DNA from: Flavobacterium branchiicola
GTDB taxonomy: Bacteria; Bacteroidota; Bacteroidia; Flavobacteriales; Flavobacteriaceae
Direction of reading: 5' to 3'
NCBI RefSeq assembly: GCF_018383905.1
Contig: NZ_JAGYWA010000006.1
Coordinates: forward strand, 248,001-312,000
Length of the DNA stretch: 64,000 nt
Part shown: piece after piece, positions 25,489 to 33,434 of the stretch
Numbering within the stretch: position 1 is the first letter of the stretch
Layout of the letters: each line of letters begins with the position of its first letter
Translations under genes and position numbers: made by a program
Notes under the pieces: model-generated
Database searches by the model: none
What the model saw: the letters and a program-made list of their open reading frames with translations, nothing else
What the model was told of the DNA's origin: nothing

Positions 25489-25496
25489 TATTTTTG
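25489..25496 (+). promoter_or_regulatory. -7 box for the TPR gene
   Basis: TATTTTTG fits TAnnTTTG and lies 22 bases before the ATG at 25519. Confidence 0.5.
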
Positions 25497-25518
25497 CCGT
25501 TCACTAAATTAATTTTAA

Positions 25519-26298
25519 ATGGCTACTTACAATAAAAGAGGATATAAAGCACCGAAAGAGAAGGAAGTAAAAGAAGTTTCAGAAGAACAACAGGTAATTA
25601 TTGACGAAAAAGACAGCAGAACTGCTGAGGTTTTTTCGAAATTAGATGAAACTGCTTCAAGAACTGAGGATTGGGTTGCTAAAAATCAAAAAATCATTAT
25701 TGGTTTAGTTGCTGGTATTGCAGTTGCTACTATTGGTTATTTGGCTTACCAAAAATTTATTGAAACTCCTAAACAAGACGAAGCTGCAAATGAAATGTTT
25801 GTTGCTCAGCAAAACTTTCAAAAAGCGGTTGATGGTGTAGCAAGTGATTCATTGTATAAATTGGCTTTAAATGGTTCTGAAGGTAAATTCGGATTTATTA
25901 AAATTGCTGACGAGTACTCTGGAACAGATGCTGGAAATTTAGCAAATTACTATGCTGGTATGGCATATTTGAATACAGGTAAATTTGATGATGCAATTAA
26001 ATACTTAGGAAACTTCAAATCTGAAGATATGATTTTAAGTGCTTTATCAAAAGGTGCAATTGGAGATGCTTATTCTCAAAAAAACCAACAAAAAGAAGCT
26101 TTAGAGTATTATGTAAAAGCAGCTGAGTCTAACAAAAATGACTTTACAACACCTCGCTTCTTATTGAAAGCTGGTAAAACTGCTCTTGCATTAGGTCAAA
26201 AAGAAGATGCTTTAAAGTATTTAACAGATATTAAAGATAATTTCGATGGAACTCCGGAAGCTGCTTCTGTTGATGCTTTGATCGGATTAGCACAATAA
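25519..26298 (+). CDS. Membrane-anchored TPR protein (YfgM-like)
   Basis: The 259-residue protein has a charged cytoplasmic N-terminus, one membrane helix (~60-80, IIIGLVAGIAVATIGYLAY) and periplasmic TPRs: YYAGMAYLNTGKFDDAIKYL, then AIGDAYSQKNQQKEALEYYV and a third in the tail. The layout matches YfgM/TPR_21 proteins, which associate with the Sec translocon and periplasmic chaperones in E. coli. It is followed by ribH after 74 bases, with a word repeat (AGACTTTAGATTTAAGATT) between. Confidence 0.85.
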   Translation: MATYNKRGYKAPKEKEVKEVSEEQQVIIDEKDSRTAEVFSKLDETASRTEDWVAKNQKIIIGLVAGIAVATIGYLAYQKFIETPKQDEAANEMFVAQQNFQKAVDGVASDSLYKLALNGSEGKFGFIKIADEYSGTDAGNLANYYAGMAYLNTGKFDDAIKYLGNFKSEDMILSALSKGAIGDAYSQKNQQKEALEYYVKAAESNKNDFTTPRFLLKAGKTALALGQKEDALKYLTDIKDNFDGTPEAASVDALIGLAQ

Positions 26299-26372
26299 AA
26301 ATTTTAGACTTTAGATTTAAGATTGTAGATTTGTATTTAAGAATCTAAATTCTAAAATCAAAAATTATACAG

Positions 26373-26945
26373 ATGGCTACTGAAAATAAAAATTTATCAG
26401 AATACGATAAAAACACAATCCCAAATGCGAAAGACTTTCGATTTGGGATTGTTGTTTCTGAGTGGAACGAAACGATAACAGAAGGACTTTATAATGGAGC
26501 TTTTGAGGCTTTGGTTGATTGTAATGTTCCTGCACAACAAATTATTCGCTGGAATGTTCCGGGAAGTTTTGAGTTGATCTATGGCGCAAAAAAAATGTTG
26601 CAAACCCAGAATGTTGATGCGGTTATTGTAATTGGCTGCGTTATTCAGGGAGAAACAAAACATTTTGATTTTGTTTGCGAAGGTGTAACACAAGGAATTA
26701 AAGATCTGAATGTTCAAACGGATATTCCGGTTATCTTTTGTGTCTTAACAGATAATAACATGCAACAGTCAATTGACAGAAGTGGAGGTATTCACGGAAA
26801 CAAAGGTACTGAAGCGGCAATTGCAGCAATTAAAATGGCCTATATTCGTCAACAAGCTTCAATGTCACATCCGTTTAATCAACCATTATTATCTTCTGGT
26901 GCGCTTCAGATTGAAGATACACCTCGAAAAATAGAAAACGAATAA
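26373..26945 (+). CDS. ribH: 6,7-dimethyl-8-ribityllumazine synthase
   Basis: Lumazine synthase condenses a pyrimidine and a 4-carbon phosphate in riboflavin synthesis. The family motifs are VVSEWNETITEGLYNGA, WNVPGSFELIYGAKKM, VIGCVIQGETKHFDFV (catalytic His in KHFDF) and GIHGNKGTEAA. It is 190 residues, with about 20 extra on each side of the core; the C-terminal tail (from HPFNQPLL) is Pro/Glu-rich. It is not next to other rib genes. Confidence 0.95.
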   Translation: MATENKNLSEYDKNTIPNAKDFRFGIVVSEWNETITEGLYNGAFEALVDCNVPAQQIIRWNVPGSFELIYGAKKMLQTQNVDAVIVIGCVIQGETKHFDFVCEGVTQGIKDLNVQTDIPVIFCVLTDNNMQQSIDRSGGIHGNKGTEAAIAAIKMAYIRQQASMSHPFNQPLLSSGALQIEDTPRKIENE

Positions 26946-26967
26946 AACATAGTTGTTTTAAAATATT

Positions 26968-27002
26968 AAAACCTATACTGCTAGATGGTATAGGTTTTTT
27001 TT
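26968..27002 (+). terminator. Terminator after ribH
   Basis: The stem AAAACCTATAC pairs with GTATAGGTTTT across a 9-base loop, followed by a T run. It lies 22 bases after the stop. Confidence 0.9.
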
Positions 27003-27050
27003 ATGCTTTTTTTGTGATTTTGCTAAGAATGAGATGATTAAGATTTGTAT

Positions 27051-27058
27051 TACATTTG
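27051..27058 (+). promoter_or_regulatory. -7 box of the DUF6624 gene
   Basis: TACATTTG fits TAnnTTTG. It lies inside the longest possible frame (from 27034), which supports the start at ATG 27082, 23 bases downstream. Confidence 0.6.
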
Positions 27059-27081
27059 AAAGGATACAAAACCAAATTCTT

Positions 27082-27765
27082 ATGAAAAAACATTTACTGT
27101 TTATTTTTTTTATTTCATGTTTTAGTGCGCTTAATGCTCAGTCTAAGATTAATGAAGGGCTTAAAGCAGAATTAGATTCAATTATGAAATCGGATCAAAT
27201 TCTTAGGGAATATGTCAATTTTGATACTTCAGAAAGTCGAAAAAAAGAAATAGTAAAAGAACTCGGTCGTGAAAATGATCCGAATTTTAGAAAGGGTATT
27301 TGGCTCGAAATGCAGAAACAAGATTCTCTTAATTTAATTAAGATTGAAGAAATAATTAAACTTCATGGTTATCCCGGAAAAACTCTGGTTGGTGAGCCAA
27401 CAAATATTTCTGCTTGGTATGTTATTCAGCATAGTTCTAAAATTGGTAATTATTTGCCTATGATTGAGAAAGAAGCTAAAAAAGGAGAAATCCCTTTTAC
27501 AAATTTCGCAACAATGCAGGATCGCTATCTGACACAGCAGGGAAAAGAGCAACTTTATGGAACGCAAGGACAGGGGAAACAGATAACAAATAAGCAAACT
27601 GGAAAAAAAGAGTTTTTCTCGTATGTTTCTCCAATTCAAAATCCTGAAAAAGTGAATGAGCGAAGAAAAAAAGCAGGTTTTAAAACTACGGTTGAAGAAA
27701 ATGCGAAAGATATGGGGATGGAATATAAAGTTTATACGCTGAAAGAGATTGAAAAAATGAACTAA
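27082..27765 (+). CDS. Secreted DUF6624 family protein
   Basis: From the ATG at 27082 the protein has 227 residues with a signal peptide MKKHLLFIFFISCFSALNAQ. The body resembles the DUF6624 family: LGRENDPNFRKGIWLEMQKQD, HGYPGKTLVGEPTNISAWYV, IQHSSKIGNYLPMIEKEAKK, TNFATMQDRYLTQQGKEQLY and the YGTQG run. The family has no known function. The longer frame's start at 27034 is rejected because a promoter box falls within it. Confidence 0.82.
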   Translation: MKKHLLFIFFISCFSALNAQSKINEGLKAELDSIMKSDQILREYVNFDTSESRKKEIVKELGRENDPNFRKGIWLEMQKQDSLNLIKIEEIIKLHGYPGKTLVGEPTNISAWYVIQHSSKIGNYLPMIEKEAKKGEIPFTNFATMQDRYLTQQGKEQLYGTQGQGKQITNKQTGKKEFFSYVSPIQNPEKVNERRKKAGFKTTVEENAKDMGMEYKVYTLKEIEKMN

Positions 27766-27873
27766 TTCTTTCGATTTTCCGCGCCTTTAATGGCAATCTT
27801 TCTGTTTTTTAAGTGGTTGTGCTTTTTGTTTTATTTATGATAATTCTTATTCTAAAACACAATCAAAATTCAC

Positions 27874-27881
27874 TAAATTTG
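27874..27881 (+). promoter_or_regulatory. -7 box of the mutL operon
   Basis: TAAATTTG fits TAnnTTTG and lies 51 bases before the mutL ATG. Confidence 0.5.
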
Positions 27882-27932
27882 TGCTTCTTGGTTTTTATTC
27901 AAAACCGTAAACTTTAAAACTGTTTTTACTTA

Positions 27933-29870
27933 ATGTCGAGTATTATTCAATTACTTCCTGATCACGTTGCTAACCAGATTGCTGCTGGAGAAGTGGTTCA
28001 AAGACCCGCTTCAGTTGTAAAAGAACTGTTAGAAAATGCTGTTGATGCAAAGGCAACTGATATCAAGTTGATTATAAAAGATGCCGGCAAATCTTTGGTT
28101 CAGGTTATTGATAATGGTCAGGGAATGACGGTTACAGATGCGCGTTTGTGTTTTGAGCGCCATGCTACGTCAAAAATTCGCCAGGCCGAGGATTTGTTTT
28201 CGCTTCATACAAAAGGTTTTCGCGGTGAGGCTTTGGCTTCTATTGCTGCGATTGCACATATGGAAATGAAAACAAAACAGGATCAGGATGAATTAGGAAC
28301 GCATATTGTAATCGAAGGAAGTAAATTTATTTCGCAGGAAGTAGCCGTTTTACCAAAAGGAACTTCATTTGCTGTTAAAAATTTATTTTTTAATATTCCG
28401 GCGCGTCGTAATTTCTTAAAATCAGATACAGTTGAGTTTCGTCATGTTATGGATGAATTTCAGCGTGTAGCTTTGGCACATCCAAACATTCATTTTAGTT
28501 TTTATCATAACGGAAGTGAATTGTATAATTTGCCTGCCGCGGGATATCGCCAACGAATTGTTGGGATTATGTCCGGTAAAACAAATGAAAAATTAGTTCC
28601 GGTTACAGAAGATACAGAAATAATAAATGTTCAGGGTTTTGTTTGTAAACCTGAATTTGCAAAGAAAAACAGAGGGGAGCAATTCTTTTTTGTAAACGAT
28701 CGTTTCATAAAAAGTGGTTATTTGCACCATGCTGTTATGGCGGCTTATGACGGACTTTTGAAAGATGGTTCGCAACCTAGTTACTTTTTGTTTCTTCAAG
28801 TTCCGCCAAATACAATAGATATCAATATTCATCCGACAAAAACAGAAATTAAGTTTGATGATGAACAAGCTTTGTATGCCATTTTAAGAGCGTCTATAAA
28901 GCATAGTTTAGGACAATTTAATGTGGCTCCGGTTTTGGATTTTGAAAGAGATGCAAATTTAGATACGCCCTATCATTATAAAGATTTAGAAGCCGAAACG
29001 CCAACCATTCAGGTTGATGGAAGCTTTAATCCGTTTACAGACGATAAAACCAATCAACATTATACAAAGGCTGCTTCGGGCTATAGCTCAGGATCAGGCT
29101 CATCATATAGTTCCGGATCCGGATCGTCGTCTTCTGGTTCTTCTTATTCCGGTTATTCTAAGAGAGTTGAGCCTACAACAAGCTGGGAAAGTTTGTATGT
29201 TGGTCTGGATGTAGAAAATACAGAGAGTATCGAGAGTTCACCATTTACATTTGAAAATGAAGAAGTAACCTCTTCTTTGTTTAATGATGATGAGGTAGAA
29301 CAAGCAAGTCAGAAAACGTATCAGATTCATAAAAAATATATTGTTTCGCCTATTAAATCGGGAATGGTGATTGTAGATCAGCAACGTGCACATCAGCGTA
29401 TTTTGTATGAGCAATTCCTTTTGAACATGACAGTGAATCAGGCTTCAAGTCAGCAATTACTTTTTCCGCTGGATTTATTTTATTCGGCAGCAGAAATGGA
29501 ATTAATTGAAGAATTAAAACCTTCATTGGAAACTACCGGATTTGTGTTTGATGAAGCAAAAACAGATCATGTTGTAATTTCGGGAATTCCTGTAAATATT
29601 ACCGAGAGTGAAGTTTCTATGGTAATTGAGCAATTGTTAAGTGATTTGCAGGACGGAATTCCGGCGAGCAGTTACAGTCAGAATGATACGATAGCCAAAT
29701 CAATGGCAAAAAGTTTAGCGGTTAAAACAGGATCTTATTTAACCGAAAAAGAACAAGATAATTTAGTAAACGGTTTGTTTGCTTGCAAAGATCCAAATAT
29801 ATCACCTTTTCAGAAACCTACTTTTATCACGATGCGTGTTGAAGATATAGATAAAAAGTTTGCCTTATGA
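27933..29870 (+). CDS. mutL: DNA mismatch repair protein MutL
   Basis: A 645-residue GHKL ATPase that links MutS mismatch recognition to strand excision. The N-terminal motifs are VVKELLENAVDA, IDNGQGM, TKGFRGEALASIA and IHPTKTEIKFDD. A Ser/Gly/Tyr-rich linker (~375-415) joins the C-terminal dimer domain. There the endonuclease motif DQHA(x)2E(x)4E reads DQQRAHQRILYE, and the CPHGRP element appears as SPFQKPTF, so nicking activity is doubtful. First gene of a mutL-rhomboid-rhomboid-EEP unit. Confidence 0.95.
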   Translation: MSSIIQLLPDHVANQIAAGEVVQRPASVVKELLENAVDAKATDIKLIIKDAGKSLVQVIDNGQGMTVTDARLCFERHATSKIRQAEDLFSLHTKGFRGEALASIAAIAHMEMKTKQDQDELGTHIVIEGSKFISQEVAVLPKGTSFAVKNLFFNIPARRNFLKSDTVEFRHVMDEFQRVALAHPNIHFSFYHNGSELYNLPAAGYRQRIVGIMSGKTNEKLVPVTEDTEIINVQGFVCKPEFAKKNRGEQFFFVNDRFIKSGYLHHAVMAAYDGLLKDGSQPSYFLFLQVPPNTIDINIHPTKTEIKFDDEQALYAILRASIKHSLGQFNVAPVLDFERDANLDTPYHYKDLEAETPTIQVDGSFNPFTDDKTNQHYTKAASGYSSGSGSSYSSGSGSSSSGSSYSGYSKRVEPTTSWESLYVGLDVENTESIESSPFTFENEEVTSSLFNDDEVEQASQKTYQIHKKYIVSPIKSGMVIVDQQRAHQRILYEQFLLNMTVNQASSQQLLFPLDLFYSAAEMELIEELKPSLETTGFVFDEAKTDHVVISGIPVNITESEVSMVIEQLLSDLQDGIPASSYSQNDTIAKSMAKSLAVKTGSYLTEKEQDNLVNGLFACKDPNISPFQKPTFITMRVEDIDKKFAL

Positions 29871-30679
29871 TGAATATGACCCCAGTTGTAAAACAACTTC
29901 TTATAGTTAATATTATATTTTTTATCGGCTCTCAGTTAGTGCCGATTACGTATGATTATTTTATGCTTTTTTATCCTGAAAGCGATAGTTTTAGGGTTTG
30001 GCAGCTTTTTACTCATATGTTTATGCACGCCAAATTGCCAAATTTTGCTCATATTTTATTTAATATGTTTGCATTATGCAGTTTTGGATCTGCGTTAGAG
30101 CATTTTTGGGGAGGTAGAAAATTCTTATTCTTTTATATTTCATGCGGTCTTGGAGCAGCCTTATTGCATACAGGAGTAAATTACCTGCAGCTACAATCAC
30201 TTTTAAGCTCGGTATCTGATTTGAATTTTTCTAAATCAGAATTGCATTTAATTTTAAATGCGGATTATCCATCTTTATTTGATGCAAGCGGAAAAATGGT
30301 ACAAGGTGAGATTGCAACTATTTTAAATAAAGCGCATTGTACACAAGAGCAGTTTAATTCTTTGGCACAGGCAAGTGCAATTGTTCAGTCTCCTGTTTTG
30401 GGGGCTTCCGGAGCAATTTATGGATTACTTACGGCTTTTGCGTTTATGTTTCCTAATGCACAGTTAGGACTAATGTTTATTCCTGTTCCAATTAAAGCAA
30501 AATATTTTGTGCCGGGAATTTTAGCAATAGATTTATTTTTAGGATTCAAAGGAAGTTCTCTGTTTGGAAGCGGTGGAACAGGAATTGCGCACTTCGCACA
30601 CGTTGGTGGTGCAATAACTGGTTTCTTAATGATGCTTTACTGGAAAAAAACTCAGTTTAATAACAATCGTTGGAATTAA
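29867..30679 (+). CDS. Rhomboid family intramembrane serine protease 1
   Basis: A 270-residue membrane protein overlapping the mutL stop by 4 bases (ATGA), hence translationally coupled. The catalytic Ser181 is in LGASGAIYG and His245 in AHFAHVGGA; His62 and Asn66 (HILFN) complete the oxyanion region. Six membrane helices are expected. An unusual hydrophilic insert of about 60 residues (~106-170) separates two helices, longer than in bacterial GlpG. It cleaves membrane-spanning segments, substrate unknown. Confidence 0.93.
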   Translation: MMNMTPVVKQLLIVNIIFFIGSQLVPITYDYFMLFYPESDSFRVWQLFTHMFMHAKLPNFAHILFNMFALCSFGSALEHFWGGRKFLFFYISCGLGAALLHTGVNYLQLQSLLSSVSDLNFSKSELHLILNADYPSLFDASGKMVQGEIATILNKAHCTQEQFNSLAQASAIVQSPVLGASGAIYGLLTAFAFMFPNAQLGLMFIPVPIKAKYFVPGILAIDLFLGFKGSSLFGSGGTGIAHFAHVGGAITGFLMMLYWKKTQFNNNRWN

Positions 30680-30724
30680 TTTTTAACTTTAATTAATTAA
30701 CTTTAAAAACCAAAAGAAGACTTT

Positions 30725-31588
30725 ATGAATATTCTTGACGATTTAAAACTGCAATATAGATTGGGTGGTATAGCAATGCGCGTTATCTATTGGAATGTCG
30801 CTTGTTTCTTGATTTCTTTAGTTTTTTTCTATCAGTATTCCGGTGGAGGTTTTAATTACCCAAATTGGTTGGCATTATCTTCAGACCCACAGGTTTTTAT
30901 GTTTAAGCCGTGGACGTTTTTAACGTATGCGTTTTTTCATTTTGGATTTATGCATTTGCTATTCAATATGATGGTTTTAAATTTTGCAAGTAATTTGTTT
31001 TTAACGTTTTTTACTCAAAAGCAATATTTAGGTTTGTATATTTTAGGTGCAATTTTTTCAGGAATTGTTTTTGCCTTAAGTTTTTATATTTTAGGAAATT
31101 CAGCTTCTATAGTTGGAGCTTCTGCTGCAATTATGGCAATTTTAGTTGCTGTAACGACCTATCAGCCTTTAATGAATATTCGTTTATTCCTTTTTGGGAA
31201 TGTGAAACTTTGGCATATAACCGGAGTAATTTTAATATTAGATTTAATGCAGTTCCGTCTTGAAAATATGGGCGGACATATTTCGCATTTAGCCGGAGCA
31301 TTTTTCGGTTTTATATTTATAAAATTGCTTCAAAATGGTACAGATTTAAGTATCATTGTTTCAAAAGTATTAGACTTTTTTACTAATCTTTTCAGAAAAT
31401 CCCCAACGACCCCATTTACAAAAGTTCATAAGAATTACAAAAAACCTACAGAAAAAGTAACATCAAGAATTGTAACAAAAGACAAAACGCAACAACAAAT
31501 TGATGAGATTTTGGATAAGATTAGTCAGTCTGGCTATGATTGTCTGACAAAAGAAGAAAAAGAGTTTTTATTTAAAGCTGGAAAATAA
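30725..31588 (+). CDS. Rhomboid family intramembrane serine protease 2
   Basis: The 287-residue protein carries catalytic Ser133 (VGASAAIM) and His188 (GGHISHLAG), with His77 and Asn81 (HLLFN). The C-terminal 70 residues (from KSPTTPF) are cytoplasmic and basic, ending with a helix CLTKEEKEFLFKAGK. That tail is shared by the DUF6576-linked rhomboids of this phylum. It is 45 bases after the first rhomboid, so the pair arose by duplication or operon coupling; sequences differ greatly. Confidence 0.93.
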   Translation: MNILDDLKLQYRLGGIAMRVIYWNVACFLISLVFFYQYSGGGFNYPNWLALSSDPQVFMFKPWTFLTYAFFHFGFMHLLFNMMVLNFASNLFLTFFTQKQYLGLYILGAIFSGIVFALSFYILGNSASIVGASAAIMAILVAVTTYQPLMNIRLFLFGNVKLWHITGVILILDLMQFRLENMGGHISHLAGAFFGFIFIKLLQNGTDLSIIVSKVLDFFTNLFRKSPTTPFTKVHKNYKKPTEKVTSRIVTKDKTQQQIDEILDKISQSGYDCLTKEEKEFLFKAGK

Positions 31589-31605
31589 TCCTTTTAGGCA
31601 ATAAT

Positions 31606-32652
31606 ATGAAAAACCTTTCGTGGTTTAATAAAATAATGTTCTTTCTGAACATAGTACTAACTGTGCTTACATTTAGTGTTTATGTTTTACCTTTTTTAGC
31701 ACCTAAGAGCTTTCCGCTTTTATCGGTGCTTACGTTGTTTATGCCGGCTTTTTTTGTGTTAAACGGGTTCTTCTTTGTTTACTGGGCAATTCAGTTTAAA
31801 AAAAGGCTTATTTTATCTGGGTTGGTTTTGCTTACAGGAATTACTTTTATCAGTAAGTTTTACAAGTTCTCTGCAAAAGACTATGTCAAAGAAGAAAAAG
31901 ATTTCTCTGTAATGAGTTATAATGTTCGTCTTTTTAATGTTTTTAAATGGCTGGATCGTGATGATATCCCGGAGATGATCAAGGCGTTTATAGACGAAAA
32001 AGATCCTGATATTTTATGTATACAGGAATATTCAAATTCGGCTCATATTGACCTGAAGGTTTATCCGCATCGTTATATTTTTATTGATGGAAATAAAATT
32101 AAAACCGGACAGGCAATTTTTTCTAAGTTTCCAATTTTATATGAAGGAAATATAATCTTCCCTAATTCGGATAATAATGTTATTTACGCTGATATAAAGC
32201 GTGGTAAAGATATTATACGTGTATATAACATGCACTTGCAGTCTATTAAAATCTCGCCGGATGTGAATGAGATTTCGAATGATATTGATAATGTAAATAA
32301 GAAAAAGTCTCAGCTTATCTACTCAAGAATAAGTAAAGGATTTAGACAACAGCAGGAACAGGCTGAGATATTCAGAGACAATATTAAGCAATGTAAAAAC
32401 CCGATTATTATTTGTGGCGATATGAATAATAGCCCCTTTTCATATGTTTACCGAAACATTAAAGGAAAACTAAAAGATGCTTTTGAAGAGGCGGGAGAAG
32501 GCTTTGGTGCGACTTATAAGTTTAAATATTATCCGGCGCGAATAGATTATATTTTTACTGACAATACGATGAAAGTAAAACAGTTTGAAAGTTTTCCTGA
32601 TTTTGAAAATTCTGATCATTATCCAATAATGACAAGGCTTTCAATGGAGTAA
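31606..32652 (+). CDS. Membrane-anchored endonuclease/exonuclease/phosphatase family protein
   Basis: The 348-residue protein has three N-terminal membrane helices (~10-30, 38-60, 65-82) and then an EEP domain: MSYNVRLFN, DILCIQEYSN, NMHLQSIKI, ICGDMNNSPFSYVYRN and RIDYIFTD with the final SDHYP. The Glu (CIQE), Asp-x-Asn and His-Asp set for Mg2+ phosphoesterase activity is complete. Nucleic acid, phosphoinositide or phospholipid substrates cannot be told apart. It is the last gene of the mutL unit, 17 bases after the rhomboid. Confidence 0.92.
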   Translation: MKNLSWFNKIMFFLNIVLTVLTFSVYVLPFLAPKSFPLLSVLTLFMPAFFVLNGFFFVYWAIQFKKRLILSGLVLLTGITFISKFYKFSAKDYVKEEKDFSVMSYNVRLFNVFKWLDRDDIPEMIKAFIDEKDPDILCIQEYSNSAHIDLKVYPHRYIFIDGNKIKTGQAIFSKFPILYEGNIIFPNSDNNVIYADIKRGKDIIRVYNMHLQSIKISPDVNEISNDIDNVNKKKSQLIYSRISKGFRQQQEQAEIFRDNIKQCKNPIIICGDMNNSPFSYVYRNIKGKLKDAFEEAGEGFGATYKFKYYPARIDYIFTDNTMKVKQFESFPDFENSDHYPIMTRLSME

Positions 32653-32713
32653 AGCTAAAATAAATAAATTCCAAATTTTTTAAATTCCAAATTCCAAATC
32701 AAAAAAAATAAAA

Positions 32714-33334
32714 CTAAAGGCCTATTATTTTTTGTGTTTTTAGATAATCTACAGCAAATTTCCCTTCATTAAACATCAGGTCAAGAACACTTAAATTGTT
32801 GATAAAACCATGTTTGTCATCAAAAACCTGGGTGTATTTTTCAAAAGTATTTGGATCTTTTTTTCCGTTTGCTAAATATCTGAAATCAGAAACGTTTTCC
32901 AGTTCGTGAAAGTATTCGGTAGTTTTTCCGAACTCTAATTTCATTCGAAGGCACTTTGTAACAATATCAAATACTTCGAGGTTTAAATCCATTAAATAAG
33001 TGTGTTTTTTTTCGAAAACAGGCGCAATGTCATCTTCGAAAAATTCGAAGAAAGGAGAGCTTCTGTACGCGGCTTCAAGGGATTTGAAATGTTGTTTCTG
33101 CCAGTCAAAATCGTTTTCAATTAAAACATCTTTCGTCTTTTGATAAGCATTTTTGGAATGTTTTATTGGAATGTTTAATAGCTGAATTCCATTCGGACTA
33201 TAAATATAAGTACGATTTCTGTTGGTCTGCTTCTGGAAATTATCTTCCATCTCAAAAGTAATAGTTTCAGATTGCGCCATTACTGCAAAGTGACTAATTG
33301 AAGGGAAATAAGTAGGAAGTAGTATAGAATTCAT
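32714..33334 (-). CDS. WbqC family protein
   Basis: A 206-residue protein matching the WbqC family: ILLPTYFPSISHFAVMAQ, QKQTNRNRTYIYSPNGIQLL, IPIKHSKNAYQKTKDVLIEND and WQKQHFKSLEAAYRSSPFFE. Members are linked with polysaccharide modification and amide synthesis in some clusters but have no proven activity. It closes the parA-lepB block, 100 bases after lepB, with an inverted repeat between. Confidence 0.88.
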   Translation of the reverse strand: MNSILLPTYFPSISHFAVMAQSETITFEMEDNFQKQTNRNRTYIYSPNGIQLLNIPIKHSKNAYQKTKDVLIENDFDWQKQHFKSLEAAYRSSPFFEFFEDDIAPVFEKKHTYLMDLNLEVFDIVTKCLRMKLEFGKTTEYFHELENVSDFRYLANGKKDPNTFEKYTQVFDDKHGFINNLSVLDLMFNEGKFAVDYLKTQKIIGL

Positions 33335-33339
33335 TGTAT

Positions 33340-33426
33340 GTCTAAAGTTTTAAAGTCAAAAGTCAAAAGTCATAAAACAAGTTTTTAAGCTTGACTTTAT
33401 GACTTTAGACTTTCAAACGTTTGACT
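33340..33426. repeat. Inverted repeat, 'AAAGTCAAAAGTCATAAA' word family
   Basis: The left part GTCTAAAGTTTTAAAGTCAA and AAAGTCATAAA pairs with CTTGACTTTATGACTTTAGAC on the right, with the words AGTCAAA repeated inside. It fills the space between lepB and the WbqC gene. Confidence 0.75.
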
Positions 33427-33434
33427 ATTTTTAT

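Noticed and set aside
28593..28868. 91-codon minus-strand ORF within mutL
   Set aside because: It is antisense to the conserved MutL ATPase domain and shows no family pattern.
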